In this document: one piece after another, positions 8,744 through 17,362 of the stretch
Layout: the number at the start of each line of letters is the position of its first letter
How positions within the stretch are numbered: the stretch's first letter is position 1
Source: Dehalococcoidia bacterium
GTDB lineage: Bacteria; Chloroflexota; Dehalococcoidia; Lucifugimonadales; UBA3495
DNA: 64,000 nt
Assembly (NCBI GenBank): GCA_022827095.1
Contig: JAJDTP010000025.1
Coordinates: forward strand, 62,001-126,000
Direction of reading: 5' to 3'
The notes under the pieces: generated by a model
Databases searched by the model: none
What the model was told of the DNA's origin: nothing
The model's input: the letters and a program-made list of their open reading frames with translations, nothing else
Position numbers and translations under genes: made by a program

Positions 8744-9139
8744 AGGGTGTGTGACAAATAGGCTCAGGTGGGTTGGAGCATCAGGTTAACCATGGCGACA
8801 TGGCCCCAGGCTTCGCTGCTCTCGGTCCGTTCCTCTTGGCTGTCAATGATCGCGGCGCTGGGGGTGGCCTCTCGTCCCGCCGCTTCCTTGACCCGGGCCC
8901 GCAGGGCTTCCTCCACCCGTTCCCACGTCCCGTCATCCCGCCACTTTCGAAAGTACCACCAGACCGTGCCCCAGGGCGGCAGGTTCATGGGGCATCATCC
9001 GCCAGGGTATCCCGCCACGCAGTACGTACAGGACACCGTTGACCACCGCACGCAGGTCCGTGGTCCGGGGATGGCCCCGAACGGTGTCCGGCGGCAACAG
9101 GGAAGACAGTTCCTCCCACTGGGCATCGCTCAAATCGCT
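8744..9139 (-). mobile_element. IS5-family element, internally deleted remnant
   Basis: This spans a transposase remnant and a terminal GAGGGTGTGTGACAAATA at 8744, which resembles IS5-family ends. The product reads from the normal N-terminus to AAIIDSQ and then jumps to a C-terminal segment SSEAWGHVAMVNLML that resembles the usual last residues (TSEA.IY.AMI.LML). The catalytic middle has been deleted, as in MITE-like derivatives. The right boundary abuts the integrase fragment and is approximate. Confidence 0.6.
8764..9133 (-). pseudogene. IS5-family transposase, frameshifted and deleted
   Basis: The first frame (from 9133) gives LSDAQWEELSSLLPPD, GHPRTTDLRAVVNGVLYVLR and GGIPWRMMPHE. A second frame continues with PPWGTVWWYFRKWRDDGTWE and EALRARVKEAAGR. 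One extra A near 8984-8985 (CATGAACC instead of CATGACC) accounts for the frame change and would restore MPHDLPPWGTV. After AAIIDSQ the DDE core is absent. It cannot be active by itself. Confidence 0.8.
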
Positions 9140-9423
9140 TGGGCGGCATGCTTCGAGTTGGACCAGGTCGGTTGCCGCATGTCGATTACTGTTGCGGCCG
9201 CTTCGGCAAATGTCGGCGTCGGTGGTCTCTGGCGAGCCGCGATCGCTGCGCTCTTCCCTGCCAAAGGGTCCCGGCCCTCTCGGATCATCCGGGTATTGAG
9301 CAAAGCTGCCTTGCGGGCTTCCGCCAACGAAACAATGGGATAGTCACCGAGGCCCAGATTGCGCCGCTTCCGGTCTATGGTAACCCGTTGAAACCAATAC
9401 TTGGCCCCGGATTTCGTGGGACT
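9130..9423 (-). pseudogene. Tyrosine integrase N-terminal fragment
   Basis: The open frame on the minus strand encodes KYWFQRVTIDRKRRNLGLGD, YPIVSLAEARKAALLNTRMI, EGRDPL and PTFAEAAATVIDM, then PTWSNSKHAAQ. This is the Arm-DNA-binding plus SAM-like N-terminal part of P4/prophage-type tyrosine integrases. It stops at the junction with the IS5 remnant; the catalytic domain is missing. A stop codon at 9426-9424 marks the upstream limit, and no clear start remains. It lies about 80 nt past the 3' end of tRNA-Ser on the same strand, the usual position for an island integrase. Confidence 0.75.
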
Positions 9424-9504
9424 TCACTGGAAATGAAAATGGACGTTTTCCACTCAAATCAAGCAGGAAACGGCCGGTTCTGCCGGGGTTTTACGATGTT
9501 AATA

Positions 9505-9595
9505 TGGCGGAGAGAGCGGGATTCGAACCCGCGATACCCCAGAGGGGTATACCGGTTTTCGAGACCGGCGCCTTCAACCACTCGGCCACCTCTCC
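9505..9595 (-). tRNA. tRNA-Ser (anticodon CGA)
   Basis: A cloverleaf folds on the minus strand: acceptor GGAGAGG (9595-9589) pairs with TCTCTCC. The anticodon stem is CCGGT/ACCGG with loop CTCGAAA, giving anticodon CGA. There is a long class II variable arm with stem ACCCC/GGGGT, and the T arm is GCGGG-TTCGAAT-CCCGC. The discriminator is G (9508) and CCA is encoded (9507-9505). It reads the Ser codon UCG. It flanks an integrase remnant and so marks a probable island attachment site. Confidence 0.96.
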
Positions 9596-9741
9596 GTATC
9601 GCGCGGGGCGTGCCGAAACACCTGTGGTCGAACACCATCGGCGAGGCCCGTCAAGCAGCGTTGGTTGATGCTCATTTATTGTATCAGACATCTCTCTCGC
9701 TCCACCCCGGGCTCCGGGCGGTCGCGTTGTCATGCGTTCAG

Positions 9742-9770
9742 ATGACTTTCTTCCGGGCGGCCCATATAAT
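9742..9770 (+). promoter_or_regulatory. Putative promoter of VOC gene
   Basis: ATGACT (9742-9747), a 17-bp spacer and a perfect TATAAT (9765-9770). It lies about 49 nt upstream of the ATG. Confidence 0.5.
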
Positions 9771-9818
9771 GCAGCCACATCTTTAGTTGAAACCGTCACC
9801 CCCCTCAGGAGGCCCAGC

Positions 9819-10256
9819 ATGGCAACCGCAACCAGGTTCGAACGCATCACCCAGCCCCTGGTCAAAATCACGGAAATGGACCACATCGTCCTGCGCACCA
9901 GGGACGTGGAGGAATCCCTCCGCTTTTACACCGAGGTCCTCGGGCTCCAGGCCGAACGCGTCGAGCAGTGGCGCGCCGGTGAGGTGCGCTTCCCCTCGGC
10001 CCGGATCAACGCCGACACCATCATCGACTTCTTCGCGTCCGATGAGATGCCCAACGGCCGCGATGATGTCCGCAACCAGGACCACTTCTGCATGGTCATC
10101 GACGAAACCGACATGGATGCCCTCAAGACTCGCTTCGAAGACGCTGGCATCGACATCCAGGCTGGTCCCGGCAAGCGCTGGGGTTCCCACGGTGACGGCA
10201 TCTCCCTCTACATCTACGATCCGGACGACAACGTCGTCGAACTGCGCCACTACTGA
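9819..10256 (+). CDS. VOC family (glyoxalase-like) protein
   Basis: The 145-residue protein has one vicinal-oxygen-chelate domain: ITEMDHIVLRTRDVEESLRF at the start, where His 22 is a likely metal ligand, then YTEVLGL, DHFCMVIDETD and a C-terminal GISLYIYDPDDNVVELRHY supplying the Glu ligand. VOC proteins include glyoxalases, dioxygenases and resistance proteins; the exact reaction is not deducible. The ATG at 9819 follows TCAGGAGGCCCAGC, a strong ribosome site, and overrides an upstream in-frame start at 9732. The stop is 6 nt before the pcrA ATG. Confidence 0.9.
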   Translation: MATATRFERITQPLVKITEMDHIVLRTRDVEESLRFYTEVLGLQAERVEQWRAGEVRFPSARINADTIIDFFASDEMPNGRDDVRNQDHFCMVIDETDMDALKTRFEDAGIDIQAGPGKRWGSHGDGISLYIYDPDDNVVELRHY

Positions 10257-10262
10257 TCGTCC

Positions 10263-12803
10263 ATGTCGCTCCAGCCCAGTTTCTCTGAAACCACGCCGGC
10301 CCGTCATGATGGGCCGGCGTCGTCTCCTTATTGGGAGGAACCGGCGTCGTCGCCGTACTGGGATGCGCCGGAACTGGCCGACCTGGACGTCGGAACAACC
10401 CAACCACAACCTCCGGCCGGTGTCGCTCCGGTCATCCTTCAGGGTCTGAACGAACCGCAACAGCAGGCTGTCATTACCACGGACGGCCCGCTCTTGATCG
10501 TAGCCGGTCCCGGTTCGGGTAAAACGCGGGTCATTACTCATCGCATTGCGTATCTGGTCGGGGAGTGTGGTGTCCACCCTTGGCAGATCCTGGCGGTGAC
10601 CTTCACCAACAAGGCCGCCCGCGAGATGCGCGAACGCCTCGACCGACTGCTACTCAGCCGAAGCGCGGACGTGACCATGGGCACCTTCCACGCCGTTTGC
10701 GCGCGTATCCTGCGGCGTCATGGCGAGCGGGTGGGTCTGGACCGAAATTTCACCATCTACGACCAGGACGACCAGATCGACGCGCTCAAATCGGCCATGC
10801 AACTGGCCGACGTGGACAGCAAGCGGTACAACCCACGGGCCGTGCTGTCGCGCATCTCGGCGGCGAAGAGTGTCCTGCAGGACTCGCACGCCATGGCCCG
10901 CGCCGCTCACGACAGTGATAACGAGTACGGCGCGCACTGGATAGACACCTGCGCCCGCGTCTATCGCTACTACGAGGAGGCGTTGACCCGGCAGAATGCC
11001 CTGGATTTCGACGACCTGCTGGTGCGAACCACGCACCTTTTGCATCAGGACCCGGAGGTGCAGGAGCAATACCACCGGCGCTACCGTTATCTCCTGATCG
11101 ACGAGTTCCAGGACACCAACGTCGCCCAATATCGCCTGGTGCAACTCCTGACCGGGCCACATCAGAATTTGTGTGTCGTTGGTGACCCTGACCAGAGCAT
11201 CTACGCCTGGCGCAACGCCGACATCGGCAACATCCTCAGCTTCCAGAGCGATTTCCCCAGCGCTACGGTTATCAGCCTGGGTGAAAACTATCGCTCCACC
11301 AAGAACATTCTGCGGGCTGCGGACGGCGTCATCGCCAACAACGCCGAGCGGATCGATCGCGAACTGTTCACCAGCAATCCCACTGGCGACCCCGTCACGC
11401 TCCACGAGGCTTTCAGCGAAGAGGACGAGGCCCTGTGGGCCGTGGACGAGGTGTCCCGGCTCAGCCGCACCGGCCGATACCGCAATGGCGACTGTGCCAT
11501 CATGTACCGCATCAACGCCCAGAGCCGCGCCTTCGAGGACCAGTGCATGCGGCAGGGCGTTCCCTACCGGCTGGTCGGCGGCGTGCGCTTCTACCACCGC
11601 AAGGAGATCAAGGACACCGTCTGCTACCTGCGCGTCATCTTCAACCCCGATGACGAGGTCAGCCTACAGCGCGTGATCAACCAGCCACCCCGGGGTCTGG
11701 GCGCGAAGTCCGTCCAGCAACTCACCGCCTTCGCCGCCCAGCGGGGCCTGACCAGTCGCCAAGCCATGCGCGAGGTCGCTGCCGCCCGCGCTGAAAGGCT
11801 GCCGTGCCCCATCGACGTCACCGCCCGCGCCGCCCGCGCCATGGCCGACCTGTCCGTCACATTGGACCGGCTCACCGAGGCATCCCGCGAGCTTGGCGTC
11901 GCTGATCTGCTCGACCGCACCCTGGACATGTCCGGCCTGGCCAAGCACATCCATGCCCAGGACGATGGCGATGAGCGTTGGGAGAACATCCTCGAGCTCC
12001 GCGGTCTTGCCGAAGATTACGGTCCTTCGGGCAACGACACGCCCGACGGCCTCGGCGCATTCCTGGAACGGGTCTCGCTGGTATCCGATGTCGATGCCTA
12101 CGAACAGTCAGACGACTCGCTCACCCTGATCACCCTTCACCAGGCCAAAGGTCTCGAGTTCCCGGTCGTAATGATGGCCGGCATGGAGGAGGGCCTGCTG
12201 CCCCACAGCCGGTCCATGGACACGCTGGCCGAGATCGAAGAGGAGCGTCGCCTGTGCTACGTGGGCATGACCAGGGCCAAGGAACGCCTTTATCTCCTCC
12301 GTGCCTTCCGCCGGCGCTACCCGTCGTCGGGCGGTGTATCCCTGCCCTCACGTTTTCTTGAAGAACTGCCCGACGAGGTCATGGCGACCCCGGCCAACGA
12401 CCGGCCGCCCGGCACTCGCGCCGAGGCCCACGGGCTCAACCCCTCCCGCTCGTCGCGCAGCGGCGATGTCGTCATCGGCGGCTCCTACGCACAGGAGCGG
12501 CGCGCTTCCCGCACCCGGATTGGAGATGGTTCCGGAACCGGCGGAGAGGCCACGCGGGGACGACTGCGCGGCAACATCGACGGGCGTCTTACCGAGTGGA
12601 CTTCCAGCCGCCGCCCGCAGTCCGAATCGGGACCGGAGCGCGTGCCCCTGGCGGTGGGCGAAATCGTCCGCCATCCCACCTTCGGCGAGGGGGTCGTCCA
12701 AGAAGTGGACGGCAGCGGCGACACGGAACAGGCCACTGTCAACTTCCCGGGCGCCGGCATGAAGCGCCTCCTGGTGAACCTCGCCCGCTTGGAACGCGGC
12801 TAG
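10263..12803 (+). CDS. pcrA: ATP-dependent DNA helicase PcrA/UvrD
   Basis: The 846-residue superfamily 1A helicase unwinds DNA 3' to 5' in repair and in displacing RecA or stalled complexes. Seen in order: Q motif LNEPQQQAV (about 60), Walker A VAGPGSGKTRVITHR (about 80), DEFQDTN (about 280), GDPDQSIYAWRNADI, LGENYRST, LHQAKGLEFPVVMMAGMEEG (about 625) and YVGMTRAKERLYLLRAF. The C-terminal VGEIVRHPTFGEGVVQEVDG is the Tudor-like RNA polymerase-binding domain of PcrA. The N-terminus has an extra about 55 residues including a duplicated SSPYW. No clear Shine-Dalgarno precedes ATG 10263, which follows the VOC stop by 6 nt. Confidence 0.95.
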   Translation: MSLQPSFSETTPARHDGPASSPYWEEPASSPYWDAPELADLDVGTTQPQPPAGVAPVILQGLNEPQQQAVITTDGPLLIVAGPGSGKTRVITHRIAYLVGECGVHPWQILAVTFTNKAAREMRERLDRLLLSRSADVTMGTFHAVCARILRRHGERVGLDRNFTIYDQDDQIDALKSAMQLADVDSKRYNPRAVLSRISAAKSVLQDSHAMARAAHDSDNEYGAHWIDTCARVYRYYEEALTRQNALDFDDLLVRTTHLLHQDPEVQEQYHRRYRYLLIDEFQDTNVAQYRLVQLLTGPHQNLCVVGDPDQSIYAWRNADIGNILSFQSDFPSATVISLGENYRSTKNILRAADGVIANNAERIDRELFTSNPTGDPVTLHEAFSEEDEALWAVDEVSRLSRTGRYRNGDCAIMYRINAQSRAFEDQCMRQGVPYRLVGGVRFYHRKEIKDTVCYLRVIFNPDDEVSLQRVINQPPRGLGAKSVQQLTAFAAQRGLTSRQAMREVAAARAERLPCPIDVTARAARAMADLSVTLDRLTEASRELGVADLLDRTLDMSGLAKHIHAQDDGDERWENILELRGLAEDYGPSGNDTPDGLGAFLERVSLVSDVDAYEQSDDSLTLITLHQAKGLEFPVVMMAGMEEGLLPHSRSMDTLAEIEEERRLCYVGMTRAKERLYLLRAFRRRYPSSGGVSLPSRFLEELPDEVMATPANDRPPGTRAEAHGLNPSRSSRSGDVVIGGSYAQERRASRTRIGDGSGTGGEATRGRLRGNIDGRLTEWTSSRRPQSESGPERVPLAVGEIVRHPTFGEGVVQEVDGSGDTEQATVNFPGAGMKRLLVNLARLERG
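10293..10320 (+). promoter_or_regulatory. Perfect 10-bp hairpin inside pcrA 5' coding end
   Basis: ACGCCGGCCC and GGGCCGGCGT are separated by GTCATGAT. It lies 30 nt into pcrA and could act as attenuator or terminator for the VOC transcript. There is no U-tract. Confidence 0.4.
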
Positions 12804-12833
12804 TCTTTACTGGCTCAGCGACCTTTTTTCTTT

Positions 12834-12860
12834 GCGTTCGCCCTTTTGGGCAACGCTTTT
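12834..12860 (+). terminator. Rho-independent terminator after pcrA
   Basis: The stem GCGTT/AACGC plus GCCC/GGGC, with one bulged C and a TTTT loop, is followed by TTTT at 12857-12860. It is 30 nt past the pcrA stop. Confidence 0.65.
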
Positions 12861-12910
12861 GCGTGCCCGTTTGTCCATGTCGTTCCTGTGGCCGGCATAA
12901 AATTGCGGAT

Positions 12911-13029
12911 ACGGTCATTACGTATTTCGTGATAATAATGCGATGGTATTATCAAAATCGTTGCAGCTGTCCCGAGCACGTACTATTCGATCAGATCGTA
13001 GTGCAATCGCCAATCCATTCGAATATAAT
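12911..13029 (+). promoter_or_regulatory. Promoter region of first peptide ABC operon
   Basis: This AT-rich gap contains a perfect TATAAT (13024-13029), 17 bp from a weak GTGCAA (13001-13006). Upstream are an inverted repeat GATAATA-N9-TATTATC (12931-12953) and an ACGGTCATTAC (12911-12921) resembling a motif before the second operon. These are candidate operators. The rest of 12861-13115 shows no gene. Confidence 0.4.
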
Positions 13030-13115
13030 GCGGCACTGTGTCCCGCCCGGACAGGCACGCGGAAACCGTAGGCCGCAACACGCACTGTGGCGGGTAGCAC
13101 TCCTCAGGAGGGATT

Positions 13116-14960
13116 ATGGTGCTGAAACCAACGATTGCTCTGACCGTCGCTGCCTCGCTTCTCCTGATAGTGGGCATAGCCTGCGGCGGCGCTGCCGAGG
13201 AACCCGCTCCCGCCGCGCCGGCCGCTCCTGCTGCCACCACCGCTCCGGCCTCACAGCAACAGGGCGCCGCTCCTGCTGCCACGACGGCCCCGGCCGCGCA
13301 ACCGCAACAACAGGCTGCCGCCGCGACCGCTGTTCCCACCATCGTAGCCACCGCCACGCCGCGGCCGACCAACACGCCGTCTGCCGCTCAGCAGTCCCAA
13401 ACTGTCGGTGGACGCCTCAAGATTGCGGTGACCCCACCGGTCCAGGAACTGGTCCGAGGATGGCTGGGTACCACCACGTCAGCCAACGCTCAGGTGCGCC
13501 ATTTTGCCGAACCGCTGGTGCATACCGACCGCTTCGACGGCTCCCTGCAGCCTGGCCTGGCCACGGAATGGGAAATCTCCAAGGCCGACGGCACCCAGTG
13601 GGTGTTCCGCCTCCGGGAGGGGATACCATTCCACGGTGATTGGGGCGAGTTCACCGCGAACGACGTTCCCCACTCCGCCGCCTTGATTATCGGTGAAGAG
13701 GCGATTGCCACCGACACCGGGCTGTTCCGCGGATTGTTCGGGCAGACCGCTGACGAACTTTTCGAGAACATCAAGGTTATCGATGACTACACGGTGGAGT
13801 TCAACCTGCTGCGCCCCGAAGCTGCAATGGATTTCGTCGTCTCTGCACAACAGGGCAACTACTTCATATATAGCAAGGACCAATGGGACGCGGAAGGCGA
13901 GCCCGGATACATCGAGGGTGCGGTTGGCACCGGTCCCTGGCGGTACGAAAGCCGTCAGCTTGGTGTTGGCGGAAATCTCCTGTACTCCCGAGTAGAGGAT
14001 CACTGGCGCCAGACCCCGCACTGGTCCGAAATGGAGCAGATCAACACGCCGGAGCCGGCCACCCGCCTGGCCAATCTGCTGACCGGTCAGGTACAGATCG
14101 CCGAGGTAAACCGGGACCTCCATCCGGAGGCCAAGGAAGGCGGAATGATCATCGTGGAGAGCGAACTGCCCTCCATCCAGGTCGCTTTCGTCATGGGCGG
14201 TATCTACTCCCCGCACAGCCCCTATCATGACCCGTCGGACCCGCACCTGGACATCCGGGTTCGAGAGGCAATCAACCGAGCCATCAATCGTGAGGAGATC
14301 AACGAGACGCTGTTCAGCGGATTCGGGTCCCCTCATCCCGTATGGGGCTTCCACCCCAGCCTGCCCGGTTGGAATGACCGCTGGTCCCGGGAGTTCGATG
14401 AGAAGTATGGCTTCGATCCCGACCGCGCCCGCGAGCTCATCAAGGAATCGGGACACGAGGGCTACCCGCTGAAGCTCATCATCACCCAGCTTTCCGGCGT
14501 GCCCGAAATGATCCCCATGGCCGAGGCCGCCTTCACCTACCTCGCCGATATCGGGATCGAAGTGGAAGCGGAGGAGATGGAGTGGGCCCGCTTCCGCGCC
14601 GATTTCTACCGCCCCGGCAAGACCCATGGCACCATCGCGCCCATCCGCGGCACGATGCGCCCCGCCGAGGTGACCCTGCGCTTCTACAACGTGAGCGGAC
14701 CTGAAGGGTTCCAGCGGATCGTACCGGACCCTGCGCTTGACGCGCTGTACGCCGAAGCGATTACCGCGGTCAATCCTGAGGTCAAGGCGAACGCCCTGCG
14801 CGCCGCTGGCGACATCAAGTTCGACCTGTACGCCGAGGTGCCCATCGTCTGGATCCCCAGCCAGATCGCCATCAACCCCAACGAGGTCGGCGAGTTCATC
14901 TGGCCCGGCAACATCAACACCGCCATCACCCACATGGAGTACATCACCACCGCCCAGTAG
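13116..14960 (+). CDS. ABC transporter substrate-binding lipoprotein (family 5)
   Basis: The 614-residue protein is of the SBP_bac_5 (peptide/nickel) type. It has a lipoprotein signal with lipobox IVGIAC (Cys about 26), then an Ala/Pro/Gln/Thr-rich linker to about residue 95. The binding domain starts at GGRLKIAVTPPVQEL. Family features include LVHTDRFDGSLQPGLATEWE, WVFRLREGIPFHGDWGEF and DIRVREAINRAINREEINE. It should capture oligopeptides or related solutes outside the membrane and deliver them to the adjacent DppB/DppC-like permeases. ATG 13116 follows CAGGAGGGATT. It is a paralogue of the gene at 17363; they share many identical blocks. Confidence 0.92.
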   Translation: MVLKPTIALTVAASLLLIVGIACGGAAEEPAPAAPAAPAATTAPASQQQGAAPAATTAPAAQPQQQAAAATAVPTIVATATPRPTNTPSAAQQSQTVGGRLKIAVTPPVQELVRGWLGTTTSANAQVRHFAEPLVHTDRFDGSLQPGLATEWEISKADGTQWVFRLREGIPFHGDWGEFTANDVPHSAALIIGEEAIATDTGLFRGLFGQTADELFENIKVIDDYTVEFNLLRPEAAMDFVVSAQQGNYFIYSKDQWDAEGEPGYIEGAVGTGPWRYESRQLGVGGNLLYSRVEDHWRQTPHWSEMEQINTPEPATRLANLLTGQVQIAEVNRDLHPEAKEGGMIIVESELPSIQVAFVMGGIYSPHSPYHDPSDPHLDIRVREAINRAINREEINETLFSGFGSPHPVWGFHPSLPGWNDRWSREFDEKYGFDPDRARELIKESGHEGYPLKLIITQLSGVPEMIPMAEAAFTYLADIGIEVEAEEMEWARFRADFYRPGKTHGTIAPIRGTMRPAEVTLRFYNVSGPEGFQRIVPDPALDALYAEAITAVNPEVKANALRAAGDIKFDLYAEVPIVWIPSQIAINPNEVGEFIWPGNINTAITHMEYITTAQ

Positions 14961-14988
14961 CGCACCGCCATATCTTCCGCGCATCCCG

Positions 14989-15012
14989 AGGGGCGAATTT
15001 GCATTCGCCCCT
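14989..15012 (+). promoter_or_regulatory. Hairpin between binding protein and permease (operon 1)
   Basis: A perfect 10-bp stem AGGGGCGAAT/ATTCGCCCCT with loop TTGC, 28 nt after the stop and 24 nt before the permease start. It probably protects the binding-protein mRNA or attenuates read-through. Confidence 0.6.
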
Positions 15013-15035
15013 GACCACCCATAAGGCGACCGATC

Positions 15036-15956
15036 GTGCAACGCTACATCCTGATACGCATCGTCCAGTCCATACTCGCCCTGCTGGTGCTGACCGTGAT
15101 CGTGTTCAGCCTCGCCCGCATCGCCGGGGATCCGCTGGACGTCCTGCTTCCGCTGGAAGCCACGGTGGAGGACGCCGAGCGCGTCCGGGCCGCCTGGGGC
15201 CTGGACAAGCCGGTCTACGTCCAGTATTTCAAATTCCTGGGCAACGCCTTGAAGGGAGACTTTGGCGAATCCATCAAGCACCGTGACCAGCAGGCCATCA
15301 ACCTGGTGTTTGATCGCTTGCCGGCCACGGCCCAACTGGCCGGTCTGGCGTTGTTGGTGGCCACGCTCATCGCCGTGCCGGTGGGCGTCCTATCGGCGGT
15401 CAAGAAGGACACCATCTTCGACTATGCCGGGAAAGTCCTGGCCCTTACCGGCCAATCCCTACCGGCTTTTTGGTTGGGATTGGTCCTGATGTGGATTTTC
15501 GCGGTCAACTTTGAGCTGGTGCCCACGTCGGGCAAATCGGGCATCAGGTCTTTCATCCTGCCGGCTATCGCCATCGGCTGGTTCCAGGTAGCTGCCCTGA
15601 TGCGCCTGGTGCGATCGTCGATGCTGGACGTGCTTGACACCGAGTACGTCAAGCTGGCCCGCATCAAAGGTGTCTCGGAGCGGAAGGTGGTCTGGAAGCA
15701 CTGCCTGCGCAATGCGGCCATCGCCCCTTTCACCTACTTCGCGCTGATCCTGGGCTCCCTGATGGTGGGCAGCGTCAGCATCGAGTTCGTGTTCGCCTGG
15801 CCCGGCGTCGGATTGCTGGCTGTGGACAGCACCATCGCCCGCGACTTCCCGGTGATCCAGGCGGTGGTCATAGTTTTCTGTCTGGTCTACATCACGGCGA
15901 ACCTGCTGGTAGACATCGCCTACGCCTACGTCGACCCGCGCATCCGCTATAGCTAG
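15036..15956 (+). CDS. ABC transporter permease, DppB-like
   Basis: The 306-residue inner-membrane permease has six predicted hydrophobic segments. The N-terminal RYILIRIVQSILALLVLTVI is the classic DppB/OppB start, and the mid-protein loop RIKGVSERKVVWKHCLRNA is the EAA-type loop that contacts the ATPase. The C-terminus LLVDIAYAYVDPRIRYS is also typical. It forms the import channel with the DppC-like protein that follows. Start is GTG 15036. No ATPase gene is nearby, so a shared ATPase must be encoded elsewhere. Confidence 0.93.
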   Translation: MQRYILIRIVQSILALLVLTVIVFSLARIAGDPLDVLLPLEATVEDAERVRAAWGLDKPVYVQYFKFLGNALKGDFGESIKHRDQQAINLVFDRLPATAQLAGLALLVATLIAVPVGVLSAVKKDTIFDYAGKVLALTGQSLPAFWLGLVLMWIFAVNFELVPTSGKSGIRSFILPAIAIGWFQVAALMRLVRSSMLDVLDTEYVKLARIKGVSERKVVWKHCLRNAAIAPFTYFALILGSLMVGSVSIEFVFAWPGVGLLAVDSTIARDFPVIQAVVIVFCLVYITANLLVDIAYAYVDPRIRYS

Positions 15957-16021
15957 CTCGGCTCGAGGCTGTTCCCTTTTCATCGCCGGCCGCCGGCATC
16001 ACTTGAGGAGTCCGTTCCCTT

Positions 16022-16960
16022 ATGGCCGCTGAAGAACGTGCCAGCACGACCCCGGCCGCCTCCGACGAAGTTGTCGAGGGCGCGAGGACCGAGGGCCGCT
16101 CCCGCGTCACCGGTTACCTCGCGGAAGTCCGGCGTCTCCCCCTGTTCCCTATCGCCATCCTTCTGGTGGTGTTGGTCATTCCGGCCATCTTCGCCAATCA
16201 GATCGCCCCACACGACCCCACCCGGGGCAGCCTGGGCAACCGTCTGGCGCCTCCCGTCTGGCAGGAAGGCGGCAGCGCCGAGCACATCCTCGGCACCGAC
16301 AAGGTTGGCCGTGACATCCTGAGCCGCATCCTTTACGGCAGTCGTATCTCCGTGGTCATCGCCATGATCGCCATTGTGGTCAGCGGCATCATCGGCACCG
16401 CTCTGGGGATCACGGCTGGATACTGGGGCGGATGGGTTGACGCGCTGATCATGCGCCTGGTGGACATTTCGTTATCCATCCCGATCATTCTCCTTGGGTT
16501 GGTGCTGGTGGCGGCGCTGGGCCCCAGGACCAGTACCGTTATCGGAGTCATCGTCGTGCTCCTGTGGTCTCGCTACGCCCGACTGGCTCGAGGCGAGACC
16601 CTGGCCGTGCGCGTGCAGGACTTCGTCTCCCGCGCCCAGGTGGCCGGCTCCAGCCATGTGCGCATCATGTCCAAGCACATCCTGCCCAACGTGTTCAACA
16701 GCCTGGTGGTGCTGGCGACGCTACAAGTGGGGTTCGTCATCATCCTCGAAAGCACCCTGAGCTTCCTGGGAGCCGGCGTCCCGCGACCCAATCCGGCGTG
16801 GGGCCTGATGGTGGCCGATGGCCGTGAGCTGGTGGCATCCGAAAAAGGCTGGTGGGTCTCGCTGCTGCCGGGCCTGGCCATCATGTTGGTTGTGCTCAGC
16901 ATGAACCTGCTGGGCGACTGGCTCCGCGACCGCCTCGACCCCAAGCAGCGGCAGGTTTAG
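16022..16960 (+). CDS. ABC transporter permease, DppC-like
   Basis: The 312-residue permease has a cytoplasmic N-terminal extension of about 35 residues, then a first hydrophobic segment [18 protein letters not shown]. Family blocks are [35 protein letters not shown] and the EAA loop around [20 protein letters not shown]. The C-terminus is [16 protein letters not shown]. It partners the DppB-like protein 65 nt upstream. ATG 16022 follows TTGAGGAGTCCGTTCCCTT. Confidence 0.93.
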   Translation: MAAEERASTTPAASDEVVEGARTEGRSRVTGYLAEVRRLPLFPIAILLVVLVIPAIFANQIAPHDPTRGSLGNRLAPPVWQEGGSAEHILGTDKVGRDILSRILYGSRISVVIAMIAIVVSGIIGTALGITAGYWGGWVDALIMRLVDISLSIPIILLGLVLVAALGPRTSTVIGVIVVLLWSRYARLARGETLAVRVQDFVSRAQVAGSSHVRIMSKHILPNVFNSLVVLATLQVGFVIILESTLSFLGAGVPRPNPAWGLMVADGRELVASEKGWWVSLLPGLAIMLVVLSMNLLGDWLRDRLDPKQRQV

Positions 16961-17246
16961 CCCTCGCCGTCCGTCGCAAGATTTTCCTTCGTCCGGGCCA
17001 TTCCCAAGGCTTGGGCGATTTCGGTTGTCGGCCCTGCTTGGGGGTCGTCGAACCGTGCGGTCGTGTTCCTCGGCCGCTCAAACTGTCCGGGTCTGCTCCC
17101 GGATTTAGACTGCCCATTCACAATTTGCGGGGTTTTGCCGGAATTGTCGTCGTCTAGTCGTTAAACCCAGACGGCGTTAAACCGTGCCCTATGATCTTGG
17201 TTCGCGTATTTTGACTGCCTTACGGTTTACGAATAACGTAACAACC
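16961..17246. other. Intergenic between the two ABC operons
   Basis: No gene is seen. The 3' half becomes AT-rich and carries AAACCGT (17179-17185) and ACGGTTT (17222-17228) as an inverted pair, upstream of the next promoter. Confidence 0.5.
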
Positions 17247-17303
17247 ACGGTCAATATTACCGTTTATCATACTTTTGACCTGATGGTATTCGATCCATAT
17301 ACT
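17247..17303 (+). promoter_or_regulatory. Strong promoter and candidate operator of second ABC operon
   Basis: TTGACC (17275-17280), a 17-bp spacer and TATACT (17298-17303). Just upstream is a perfect inverted repeat ACGGT-N7-ACCGT (17247-17263), a candidate regulator site. The leader to the TTG start is about 50 nt. Confidence 0.65.
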
Positions 17304-17362
17304 TGCCACCCGCCGCTGCATCGGCAGCGTCAATACGAATATTGTCTCTCGGAGGGAATAAA

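Noticed and set aside
13479-15335. 618-residue minus-strand frame over the first binding protein and permease
   Set aside because: Antisense shadow of two well-supported genes with no recognisable domain. The equivalent long minus frame over the second operon (17477-19282) has the same origin.
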